38,255 nt of DNA, taken from an uncultured Chthonomonas sp. GTDB lineage: Bacteria; Armatimonadota; Chthonomonadetes; Chthonomonadales; Chthonomonadaceae. The notes beneath the pieces are model-generated. The model had not been told where the DNA came from. It ran no database searches and saw nothing but the letters and a program-made list of their open reading frames with translations. The stretch spans positions 1-38,255 of the forward strand of contig CAIONQ010000068.1 in NCBI GenBank assembly GCA_903859705.1. Reading direction: 5' to 3'. The position numbers and the translations under genes are program-made. Below are positions 30,855 through 38,255 of the stretch, piece after piece; within the stretch, counting starts at the first letter, position 1, and each line of letters begins with the position of its first letter.

Positions 30855-33800
30855 AGCTGTATCTTCGCGAGCTGCATGTGCACCGCATGCCCGGCATCTA
30901 TTCGCCCTTCTCAATTAAAGAGCTATCGCTTGGCCTCAATGTAATTATTGGCCCTAACGGCAGCGGTAAAACTACCGTGTGCCGAGCTGTGCGCCAGATA
31001 TTGTGGGGAGATCCCGCCGATAGATCCTCCGAAATTCGGGCCATTTGGACCGATGAAAACAGCACATCCACCCTGGAAGCGCACCATATAGCCGGAACTA
31101 CTCTGTGGCGGCGCGATGGTGCGCTAATAGACATGCCCGCCGCTGCGCCCTACCTTGCAGATTGCTTTTTGCTGCGGATGGAAGACCTGCTGCCCGCAGC
31201 ACGCAAAGGTGATGCCCTCTCCGCCGAAATTGGAAGGGAGCTTGCGGGTGGATTTGATCTCTCTTCTATTGAAGCTCACCCGCTGTTTAACCCGGCGGGC
31301 ACCGTAGATTCGGCCCTGAAGGCTGCACAGGAGAAGCGCGGGAAGCTACGAGAGAAGATCAGCGGGTTACGAGATCTGCAGAACTCGCTGAAGAACCTAA
31401 CAGAGCAGAGAGATCTCCTGAGGAAAAGGATAGAGGGCGAAACGCCCATGCGCGCCGCCCTGCAATGGCATGCGGCACGCAACAGCATACAGCTATGCAA
31501 CGAAAAGCTGGCCACCCTGCCGGCCGGCCTGGAACTACTTGGCAGCACCGATTTGGCCACCCTGCAAGAGCTGCAAACGGTGAAAGATGGCCTGATTTTT
31601 GATGGGATACAGGCGCAAAACGCCCTTGTACGTGCCCGGCTTGCCCGCGACAACTGCCGTGTAAAGTCGCTCATCCCTGCCGAAAAGCTCCTCGCTCTGC
31701 AGGAGTATATTCATCGGCTTGCAGCGTTGGATTCGGAGATAGAAGCGGCCCGCAAAGCGGTGGCCGATGCAGATGCCCGGGCAATTGACGAGTGGGCTGG
31801 AGTGAGTGCGTCACCGGGGCATAGCATCACCGCTGCTCAGCTGGATGCAGCCGAGCAGCGTGTTGCCGATCATGCAGAGGCACGCTCAGAAGCGTCAGGC
31901 GTGCGCAAGGCAGAACAATCGCTCCGGGCCATGCTTCCTGCTCAGCTGCCGGAAGCGCAACCACTCATTGATGCTCAGAAATGCCTCATCGAATGGCTGG
32001 CACTGCCCGCCGAACAAAGCAAACAGGCGGCAGCAAACCGCACCACAGCCATAGTACTGCTACTGCTGGGCGCCATTGTTGCGGGCGCCGCAGCGGCCCT
32101 GTACAAAGCCTACATTGCCCTGGCAGCCTCAGCCCTGCAACTGGTTGTTATCGGCTTGCTACTGCGCAAAACCGATTCTGAAAACAACGCTCTGAGGCAG
32201 AATGCCATTCGGCGCTTTGAAGCGCTGAAGGTTCCCCCTCCTGCCTCCTGGACCCCGGAAGCCGTGGAAGCACGCCTCAATGCCCTGAGTGCCGAACTGG
32301 CGGGGGCCCAGCTTTTGAAGCTAACAGCGGGGCAGGCAGAAGAACTGCGGTCACTGCTAAACAACCGGGAGGAACACCTTCAGCAAACATCCCGGCGCAT
32401 CTCCGAATTCACTCAGCAAACCGGCCTGCAGTTGGAGAGCCTCGGCGCCATCGGTCTGCTGAGGGCGCAACTTCGCCTTATTGATGCTCGCAAATCCCGG
32501 GATGCCGCCTCCGCCCTGCTGAACCAGCTTATTGAACAGAGAACACGCCACATTGCGCTTATTAGCGCTGCAGTAGAAGCCCTTGCCCCACTGGATGCAG
32601 TGCACAATGCCGTGGAAGCTCAGGCCACTCTGGATACCATTTCTGCGGAGAACACCAGCCTGGATAAGGCGCTACTGGCGGTAACAAACCAGAAGGATAA
32701 GGCTTTAGAGATTGAAGAGAGCCTAAAGCTGGCCTCAGAGAAGTTCTCAGAATTCCTGCGGCTTCGCAATGTGCAGGATGCCGCTCAGCTCACAGACCGC
32801 ATCTCCTATCTTCCCCATTGGGCGCAACTGAAATCTGAGCTGGAAACCCAGCAGCGCCTTTACGCTCACAACGAGGCGCTGTTAAAGGGCTACGAAGAGC
32901 TGATGCTACTGGAAGAAAAAGAGATAGTTGCTGAGCTGGATTGGCTGCCGAAAGCCAAAACGGAGCTAAGCGAATTAACCGAGCGCATCGCAGCAGCCGA
33001 AGCAGAGATTAACGCAGCTGGCAATTCGGATGATACGGCCCTGGCAGAAGCCGCAGTAACGGCAGAGATATACCGGCTCACCCAGGTTCGAAACCGCCAG
33101 CTTTATGCCTCGGCTGGCCGATACCTGCTGGAGAAAGCCCGAAACAGCGAGAGCGCGGTAACACCGGGAGTATTGCGCACGGCAGATGAGCTGTTTCAGC
33201 GGTTTACCGGCAATGCCTGGAAGCTGATTTCACGGTATGACAAATCGGGGGCAGAAGTTGCCGCTGTAGAGCAGGATACGGGCCAGCAGCGCACCCCCGC
33301 CGAGTTATCTGGCGGAACACGCGTGCAGCTGCTGATGGCAGTACGCATCGCTTTTGCCAACCAGGCAGATAGCAAAAGCCCGGTTAGTTCGCCCCTGTTT
33401 CTGGATGAGGCTCTGGCCAATAGTGATCCAGAGCGCTTTGAAGCCGCTGCCCATTGCCTGCAAGAGGTGGTCAATTCCCGGCAGGTGTTCTACCTCACCA
33501 GCGAACCAGAAGATCTGTTGCGCCTGCAGCGCAGCGGGGCAGATATCAACATCATAAACATGCAGCAGGTGCGCTCCATGCCCGCCAGTGCAAACATGCT
33601 TAGCGCAGCCCTGCGGCTCACAGAGCTGCCAGCCCTGCCCTCGCCACAGAACCACACGGCGGCAGAGTTTGCGCAGATGCTGAGGGTACCGAGAGCCACC
33701 GTAACCGAGGGTGCACGTGGGCTCCACCTATTCTATCTGCTTTCCGATAGGCTATCGGTGTTGTACCGTCTGGCGCAGGCCGGCCTTACGACGGTGGGCC

Positions 33801-34255
33801 GCTGCAATGCCCTCTCCTTCGAGAAGTATCACCGCGCAGGGCTAACCGATGAAGAGGCTCGCGTGGTGCAAACCCGCCTTAGCATCGCCAGATTGTTTGC
33901 CGAAAAGTGGTGTGTGGGAAGGCCCGCTGCCGTAGACCCAACCAGGCTTGCGGAGTATGGCGTAACCCCTGCGCTGATGCAAAGGGCGCAAAAGGCACTG
34001 GAAGAGGCGGGCGGAGATGCCCGAGGCATGCTTGAGATGATGGGGCGCGAGGGTAACTTCCGAACAGCCACCAGGCAAACCATGGAAGACAAGCTAACCG
34101 AAGCCGGACTGTTAACCGAGGAACTGCCTGCCACTCTGGACGATATTCTGGTGTATATAGCGGACCGAACAGAAACCGACCTGGCAGAGATACGTACTGT
34201 GGCATCTTCGCTGTGGGATGCGGTGGAGGCTAATCAAACGAGCGCTTCTGCATAA
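30851..34255 (+). CDS. Rad50/SbcC-like (YhaN-type) ATPase with membrane hairpin and C-terminal extension
   Basis: 1134 residues, GTG start. Walker A GPNGSGKT (34-41) is followed by long coiled coils. At 399-440 two hydrophobic stretches replace a zinc-hook apex, suggesting a membrane hairpin, as I recall for B. subtilis YhaN; no CxxC hook is seen. The second ATPase half has signature ELSGG (818-822) and Walker B PLFLDE (848-853, Glu853 catalytic). About 230 residues follow (905-1134), mostly helical, beyond the usual ABC C-terminus; I do not recognise this domain. With the preceding nuclease it should form a membrane-linked DNA-processing complex. Confidence 0.9.
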   Translation: MKLYLRELHVHRMPGIYSPFSIKELSLGLNVIIGPNGSGKTTVCRAVRQILWGDPADRSSEIRAIWTDENSTSTLEAHHIAGTTLWRRDGALIDMPAAAPYLADCFLLRMEDLLPAARKGDALSAEIGRELAGGFDLSSIEAHPLFNPAGTVDSALKAAQEKRGKLREKISGLRDLQNSLKNLTEQRDLLRKRIEGETPMRAALQWHAARNSIQLCNEKLATLPAGLELLGSTDLATLQELQTVKDGLIFDGIQAQNALVRARLARDNCRVKSLIPAEKLLALQEYIHRLAALDSEIEAARKAVADADARAIDEWAGVSASPGHSITAAQLDAAEQRVADHAEARSEASGVRKAEQSLRAMLPAQLPEAQPLIDAQKCLIEWLALPAEQSKQAAANRTTAIVLLLLGAIVAGAAAALYKAYIALAASALQLVVIGLLLRKTDSENNALRQNAIRRFEALKVPPPASWTPEAVEARLNALSAELAGAQLLKLTAGQAEELRSLLNNREEHLQQTSRRISEFTQQTGLQLESLGAIGLLRAQLRLIDARKSRDAASALLNQLIEQRTRHIALISAAVEALAPLDAVHNAVEAQATLDTISAENTSLDKALLAVTNQKDKALEIEESLKLASEKFSEFLRLRNVQDAAQLTDRISYLPHWAQLKSELETQQRLYAHNEALLKGYEELMLLEEKEIVAELDWLPKAKTELSELTERIAAAEAEINAAGNSDDTALAEAAVTAEIYRLTQVRNRQLYASAGRYLLEKARNSESAVTPGVLRTADELFQRFTGNAWKLISRYDKSGAEVAAVEQDTGQQRTPAELSGGTRVQLLMAVRIAFANQADSKSPVSSPLFLDEALANSDPERFEAAAHCLQEVVNSRQVFYLTSEPEDLLRLQRSGADINIINMQQVRSMPASANMLSAALRLTELPALPSPQNHTAAEFAQMLRVPRATVTEGARGLHLFYLLSDRLSVLYRLAQAGLTTVGRCNALSFEKYHRAGLTDEEARVVQTRLSIARLFAEKWCVGRPAAVDPTRLAEYGVTPALMQRAQKALEEAGGDARGMLEMMGREGNFRTATRQTMEDKLTEAGLLTEELPATLDDILVYIADRTETDLAEIRTVASSLWDAVEANQTSASA

Positions 34256-34862
34256 CTGCCGACTGCAGCCGTTCATAATACTCGGCGTTAGAAATCTCAA
34301 TAGCGCCGAGGCTCTGCAGATGGCTGGTTAAGTACTGAGTATCCAGCAGGGTAAATCCGCGCTCATTCAGCCGCGCTACAAGGGCTGTAAGGGCAACTTT
34401 AGAGGCATCCGTTTCGCGGTGAAACATACTCTCGGCCATAAACGCGGCCCCCAGCGCCACGCCATAAGTACCGCCAACGAGCTCCCCATCGCGTATTACC
34501 TCAACAGAGTGCGCCAGCCCAACACGGTGCAGCTCACCGTACACCTGAATAAAATCCTCGGTAATCCACGTTCCCTCTTCACGGTCCGCACAACCACGCA
34601 TCACACCCTCAAAATCGGTGTTGAATCGAACCTCAAAAACACCCTTCCGAATGGTCTTTGCCAGCGATTTTGAGATGTGAAACCGTTTAAGCGGAAAAAT
34701 AGCTCGTGGATCCGGGCGCAGCCAGATAATGCGATCGCTATGCGAATCGTACATAGGGAACACGCCCTGTAAGTACGCATAAAGCACACGCTCAGCGGTA
34801 AAATCTCTGGCTCCCCGCACGGCTTCCCCATCCCTCCCAGCTTCAAGAAGAACACCCCACAT
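34230..34862 (-). CDS. aat: Leucyl/phenylalanyl-tRNA-protein transferase
   Basis: 210 residues from the ATG at 34862. It moves Leu or Phe from tRNA to N-terminal Arg/Lys of proteins, marking them for ClpS/ClpAP (N-end rule). Family motifs: YLQGVFPMY, WLRPDPRAIFPL, FHISKSL, GTWITEDF, AHSVEVIRDGELVGGTYGV, ESMFHRETDASK and DTQYLTSHLQSLGA. The frame is open 93 codons further upstream but that part is not family-like. A GTG at 34817 would begin right before the conserved 'FTAERVLYAY' and is a good alternative (195 residues). Its last 26 bases overlap the end of the convergent ATPase gene. Confidence 0.93.
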   Translation of the reverse strand: MWGVLLEAGRDGEAVRGARDFTAERVLYAYLQGVFPMYDSHSDRIIWLRPDPRAIFPLKRFHISKSLAKTIRKGVFEVRFNTDFEGVMRGCADREEGTWITEDFIQVYGELHRVGLAHSVEVIRDGELVGGTYGVALGAAFMAESMFHRETDASKVALTALVARLNERGFTLLDTQYLTSHLQSLGAIEISNAEYYERLQSAVMQKRSFD

Positions 34863-35171
34863 GGTAACACATTCAGCCCGGCAAATGCGTGCATGCGGAA
34901 GAGAGATAGGGTGTTGCCCCGCGAAAACCAAACTTCCGGCAGGGGAATGCATCGAGTCCTCTCCGGGATCTCTACCGGCTGCGTTAGCAACTACGAGGCG
35001 CGGCGATCTGCCGCTAAAACCCTGGCAAATCAGCCAGATCAACCCGCGTTGTAACTGTGGTGTTCTCTGAGAACGCCGCGTGCTTGCGAGCAAATGTGGC
35101 AGAGGCAAGTAGAGGCCCAAATTGCAACGACTAATTATCACTTATCATCATTCAATACCAGCAAGCCAGAA

Positions 35172-35197
35172 ATTGACGGGTGGTCCCCGTCGATTTT
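35172..35197 (+). terminator. Terminator-like hairpin
   Basis: ATTGACGGG (35172-35180) pairs with CCCGTCGAT (35186-35194) with one G-T pair and loop TGGTC, followed on the plus strand by TTT. No plus-strand gene ends just upstream (the ATPase gene ends at 34255), so it may end read-through or a small RNA. Confidence 0.4.
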
Positions 35198-35399
35198 GGC
35201 ACGGTAGTAATCGTCTTAACAGCACACGTAGTGGCACCGCTTGCTGTGCCAGGTTCGGGCTCGTTCGCCGAAAACATATGATAGTGAACACTCACGGGCA
35301 ACGTAATAAATAATCCTCAAAATGGCCTGATAAACCTCCCCACCTTTTAGCCTTCCCATCGTGTTATGATCTGTTAACTCCGGAACCGGTGAAATTCAT

Positions 35400-35720
35400 T
35401 GATTTAGACCGCCCCAGGGCTTATAACTGATATGGTAACCTTCTTGGGCATTGTGACCCAGGCTACCTTAGATAACGCCTTCAGGGCAAAATGCGCGGGC
35501 GCAGGAAGGGCGATTGTTTCCGCGAGCCCGGTTACTAAAGTCGCGGCTAAACAAGCACGAAGTCGGCCCGCACCGACTGGAGTTGGCAAGCCCTTCGGCT
35601 GTGCCGGGTTAGCAAAACGGACGGCCAAGCAACGATGGTACCGTTGCCGCCATAACTTCCTCTCGGGTTCCCTGCGCGTTGCGATAGCAACTACATTGTA
35701 GGGGCGGGAGGATTTAGGAG
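35400..35720. repeat. Hairpin-rich repeat-like or structured RNA element
   Basis: At least five stems stand within 180 bases: CCGCGA/TCGCGG (35520-35546), AGTCGG/CCGACT (35561-35578), GGCAAGCC/GGCTGTGCC (35585-35605), GCAACG/CGTTGC (35629-35647) and GTTGC/GCAAC (35678-35691). The style, short palindromes such as AGTCGG...CCGACT in a row, resembles dispersed intergenic repeats of bacterial genomes. It matches none of the RNase P, tmRNA, SRP or 6S RNA signatures I know. No second copy is in the window. Confidence 0.45.
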
Positions 35721-35865
35721 GGGGATGGTTGCGATACGTTCCTGATTCGAGATTTGAATACAAAATGTTCGCCATTAAATCTCATACCCCTGGCCAGCCG
35801 GACCTGACGCAAGCAGCGGTTTCTGTTTAGTGCGAAACTGGGCGTAAGCCTCGCAATTCACAGCG

Positions 35866-35887
35866 ATAAAGCCGTTGCGGGCTTTAT
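35866..35887 (-). terminator. Hairpin at the end of the WD40-like gene
   Basis: ATAAAGCC (35866-35873) pairs with GGCTTTAT (35880-35887), loop GTTGCG. The stem includes the stop codon. No T-run follows on the minus strand, so terminator strength is doubtful. Confidence 0.4.
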
Positions 35888-36927
35888 TTGCGCGCGAGAT
35901 TTGCCTCGAACACCTCCACCCTGGTGCGCATTACTATGGCTAAAAGGCTTTGGTCGGGGCTGGCAATAATCACTCGAATAGGTTCGTTAAACTCGGTATG
36001 ACTTAACCTGGAACCCGTTGCGACTTCGAATATATCAAGGATGCCCACCTTGCTTGATCTACCTGCGTAATGCGAAATTGCAATCTGCTGGCCATGATTC
36101 AGAAACTGAAGGCAAGAATCTTCATTGAAGGAGCCGGTAATTGGGCCACGTTGCGCCCAGTCCAAAGTTCCCAAAACCTCAACCTCGCCCGTACGAAGCG
36201 CTGCAAGTTTCGAGCCATCTGGAGAAAACTGCGCCGCCTTCCACTCGGTTGCTTCAACCCTGCGCGTAACTCGATCCTTCTTAATGCTGTATATCAGACT
36301 GTTTTTTCCAGCACAGGAAACGATGGTATCACCGTCTGGCGAACACGCAAGAATTGTGCCCAACTTAGGGCGTGATTTGTATTTTTCAGTCCTGATATCG
36401 TAAATTCTCGTAAAACGCTCGTTGCCTGCATCAATAAAGGATTCCCCGGAAACAGCAAAGTAACGTCCGTCCGGCGTTAACGCCCCGTGCCGCGTGTATC
36501 TGGCGAGCCCGTTTGGATGTAAGCCTCCAAGCAACACACCCAGATCGGCCCTCCAGAACAAGGCATGTTCCGCGCTTACACCCAATAACCACTTGCCATC
36601 TTTTGTTGAATGAACCTGGTAAACACCACGCTCATAAACAGTCAAGTCGCGCGTCACTTTTTGAGTTTTAAGGTCCCAGTATAGAACACCGCCATAATGG
36701 GCGCCTCCTATCCCGGTTATTAATGTGTTGCCACCTGGCAAAAACACTGCACTGTCAAATTCAGATACCTCATTGGCCTGCGCACTGGATACCTCAAGAA
36801 CGCACAATTGCTTCAGATCGTTCGAAGTATCCGTAATTGGCACAACGCGACCTGCATGAGGAGTTTTGTGTCCCGCTGTGAGAAGCAGGCATGTCACCAT
36901 AGCTATAATTCGATTTAACATGTTCAT
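35884..36927 (-). CDS. Exported WD40/YVTN-like beta-propeller protein
   Basis: 347 residues. A signal peptide (about 1-20, hydrophobic MVTCLLLTAG) is followed by blade-like repeats: FLPGGNTLITG, STKDGKWLLGVS, LTPDGRYFAVSG, CSPDGDTIVSC, FSPDGSKLAAL, ASPDQSLLAIV, each with the 'SPDGxxLA' pattern of propellers. It is not an enzyme by any motif I see. Its ATG overlaps the stop of the RHS gene by four bases (ATGA), so the two are translationally coupled; it could bind or hold the RHS product outside the cytoplasm. A second start two codons in (MLNRII) is possible. Confidence 0.8.
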   Translation of the reverse strand: MNMLNRIIAMVTCLLLTAGHKTPHAGRVVPITDTSNDLKQLCVLEVSSAQANEVSEFDSAVFLPGGNTLITGIGGAHYGGVLYWDLKTQKVTRDLTVYERGVYQVHSTKDGKWLLGVSAEHALFWRADLGVLLGGLHPNGLARYTRHGALTPDGRYFAVSGESFIDAGNERFTRIYDIRTEKYKSRPKLGTILACSPDGDTIVSCAGKNSLIYSIKKDRVTRRVEATEWKAAQFSPDGSKLAALRTGEVEVLGTLDWAQRGPITGSFNEDSCLQFLNHGQQIAISHYAGRSSKVGILDIFEVATGSRLSHTEFNEPIRVIIASPDQSLLAIVMRTRVEVFEANLARK

Positions 36928-38255
36928 GACCGCTTATACTTCATTGCTTTATCCATGATACAACAAGCGATAGCTTGAGTTAGAGCCTCATATGCGGGGG
37001 GCTTTTGTGCTACCGCAATTGCGTCCTTTTCGGTCGACGTCAGGCCACACCCATGGATTATTTCATGTAGCATCACCAACGACATCGCATCTTGCGCTGG
37101 GTAATTGTTACACTCAATGCCATAAATGTTACGCGTAACAAGCCTATTGACTGTCATAGTGTCCGTGCCATCTTTATTGGGTTGGCATGGCAGTAACCGA
37201 TCCACGCATATATAAATGAGGCTGGCTCCAATTCCTGACTTGTTGTTAATCGAAGCTGGGTCAGTGTATGCAGCGACATCACCGACACAATACTGTTGTA
37301 TACCGAGTAGGGGAGGAGCGCTGTCTTGACAACCAATCACTTTTATCACGCCGGGCGCTGTCGGTTTGCAATAATTAGTTACACATGTCCGCAACTCGAC
37401 CATTCCCTTTTCCAAGTCACCTAATCGAATGCCCGGTAAGGTTCGGTTTTTGTCCTTGGCTCTATACTTCTTTATTGCGCAATCGTAAATCCCAGCCCAG
37501 TCTGTGTCAGTCATTCGAGGAATACGGTCGCACAGATTGTTTAACGAATTAGTCAGGTATTCAAAGCGTGCTTCGCCACAGGTACCACAGGTCTTGCATA
37601 ACCTGTCGATTTCCAGGCCGGATGCATCAACATTCCTTACAGGATTGTTCTCAACAAAGCCGTTTAGGTTTAGCCCACCCGAGGTACCAATCGGATCCCT
37701 ATTAATCCACGTTCCATTCACCGGATCGTAGTATCTTGCTCTTACATAAACAAAGCCGGTGGCGTCGGTGTAGTAGCCGTATTGCCCAACGTATTGCATT
37801 GGCTCTGGTTGTGCAGGAGGTGTGGAGACCATGTTGCCAAACGCATCGTAGTTCATCAAGTTTTGCCAGAAGCTTGTGCCCTGGAACCAGAATGAGAATC
37901 GATTGCTTCCCTGCGCATCGAACATTGGTATTACGAAGTAGCCGTCCTGCTCCTGGTAGGTCAGGTCTCCCCAATCGCCAGGGGCATCGCTCTGGCGTTC
38001 TACGAGGTTGAACCCGGCATCGGTGGCAATCGCAAGGTTCTGGTCACTCCATGCGAAGTTGCGGGTGCTGCCACCGCTTGTCTTAGATGCTCTCAACCCG
38101 TCCTCTCGGTAAGCATAGGATTCTGCGAGGGATGGCTGCGTGCAGCTTAATAGCCTATTCTCTGTGTCCCATACAAGGGTGGTGAGTGCACCGCCTGTGT
38201 TGGAAAGTGTGAGATTTCCGTTTGCATCGTATGTGCGGCTGGTTGAGGCACCAAC
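36924..38255 (-). CDS. RHS-repeat protein with C-terminal HEIIH domain (5' end outside window)
   Basis: 443 visible residues; the frame runs off the right edge, so the gene is partial. RHS/YD repeats are clear: RTYDANGNLTLSN, VWDTENRLLSC, AYREDGLRASK, NYDAFGNMVS. The core signature is YYDPVNGTWINRDPIG followed by the usual 'NNPVRNVDASGLE', where RHS shells end. The last 230 residues are a different, cysteine-rich domain (about 15 Cys) with HEIIH encoded at 37053-37067, matching the zinc-peptidase motif HExxH. In RHS toxins this variable end is the effector. The domain family is not recognised; a peptidase role is inference. Confidence 0.88.
   Translation of the reverse strand, partial: VGASTSRTYDANGNLTLSNTGGALTTLVWDTENRLLSCTQPSLAESYAYREDGLRASKTSGGSTRNFAWSDQNLAIATDAGFNLVERQSDAPGDWGDLTYQEQDGYFVIPMFDAQGSNRFSFWFQGTSFWQNLMNYDAFGNMVSTPPAQPEPMQYVGQYGYYTDATGFVYVRARYYDPVNGTWINRDPIGTSGGLNLNGFVENNPVRNVDASGLEIDRLCKTCGTCGEARFEYLTNSLNNLCDRIPRMTDTDWAGIYDCAIKKYRAKDKNRTLPGIRLGDLEKGMVELRTCVTNYCKPTAPGVIKVIGCQDSAPPLLGIQQYCVGDVAAYTDPASINNKSGIGASLIYICVDRLLPCQPNKDGTDTMTVNRLVTRNIYGIECNNYPAQDAMSLVMLHEIIHGCGLTSTEKDAIAVAQKPPAYEALTQAIACCIMDKAMKYKRS

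Larger units (their letters stand above)
34863..35883. other. About 1 kb non-coding stretch
   Basis: Apart from the hairpin at 35172-35194 and the element at 35400-35720 (listed separately) I see no gene. TGGCAC/GTGCCA (35232-35251) is another hairpin. Open frames present, such as 35404-35775 on the minus strand, have no ribosome-binding site and no recognisable protein. Confidence 0.6.

Noticed and set aside
34863-35141. N-terminal extension of aat by 93 codons
   Set aside because: The sequence is not conserved in the family, which normally begins close to the motif FTAERVLYAY.
35404-35775. 123-residue minus-strand open frame
   Set aside because: It coincides with the hairpin-rich element; no start signal, Arg/Pro-rich translation of the sort produced by repeats.
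1-38255. CRISPR arrays, tRNA or rRNA genes, insertion sequences
   Set aside because: No regularly spaced repeats, no tRNA T-loop/anticodon patterns, no rRNA signatures and no transposase motifs were seen anywhere.

Overview
This is a gene-dense bacterial chromosome segment of fairly high GC content. No phage, plasmid, tRNA, rRNA or CRISPR signal was seen. The content suggests a free-living heterotroph of the Armatimonadota / Planctomycetota-Acidobacteriota-like sphere. The hints are a DUF1552 + DUF1592/cytochrome pair, secreted modular glycosidases, a Firmicutes/Armatimonadota-style 'quinate dehydrogenase' + acyl-ACP-reductase-like pair, a YhaO/YhaN pair and an RHS protein. No single gene fixes the phylum; I lean to Armatimonadota with about even odds. 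Several genes appear to start with TTG, and where promoters are visible they are sigma70-like (TTGACA / TATAAT).

Layout. 1-668: no supportable gene, but a 15-bp palindrome and a hairpin. 669-4665 (minus): small basic protein, terminator, GH27 alpha-galactosidase-like lipoprotein, secreted beta-propeller, VOC protein. 4758-10191 (minus): S9 peptidase, multi-domain cytochrome-c-like protein (PSCyt/PSD domains), DUF1552 Tat-exported protein. 10309-12357 (minus): acyl-ACP-reductase-like gene and its partner, behind a strong promoter. 12465-13247 (minus): GNAT acetyltransferase. 13469-14320 (plus): rplU-rpmA with promoter, structured leader and terminator. 14339-21386 (minus): hisD-hisB-hisH-hisA, then three tandem paralogous small membrane/coiled-coil proteins, a BatA-like VWA protein and a thioredoxin-like protein. 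21506-25195 (minus): 1229-residue modular secreted glycosidase-like protein with its own promoter. 25564-34255 (plus): gnd, exported protein, zwf, HAD hydrolase, then a translationally coupled SbcD/YhaO-like nuclease and Rad50/YhaN-like ATPase. 34230-34862 (minus): aat. 34863-35883: about 1 kb non-coding with a hairpin-rich repeat-like element. 35884-38255 (minus): RHS protein, cut by the window edge, with a C-terminal HEIIH domain, overlapping a WD40-like exported protein.

How genes work together. The his genes give four histidine-pathway proteins (dehydrogenase, dehydratase, HisH amidotransferase subunit, HisA isomerase); hisF, hisG, hisC and hisIE must lie elsewhere. gnd and zwf give two of the three oxidative pentose-phosphate enzymes; no lactonase is seen. 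YhaO/YhaN-like proteins form a probable DNA-end or chromosome-processing complex. The alpha-galactosidase, beta-propeller and large glycosidase point to carbohydrate scavenging outside the cytoplasm. The best candidates for undescribed biology are the three tandem coiled-coil proteins with the YDLSFD motif, the RHS-HEIIH/WD40 pair, the acyl-ACP-reductase-like protein that keeps the catalytic-cysteine context, the hisD leader, and the hairpin-rich element near 35.4-35.7 kb.
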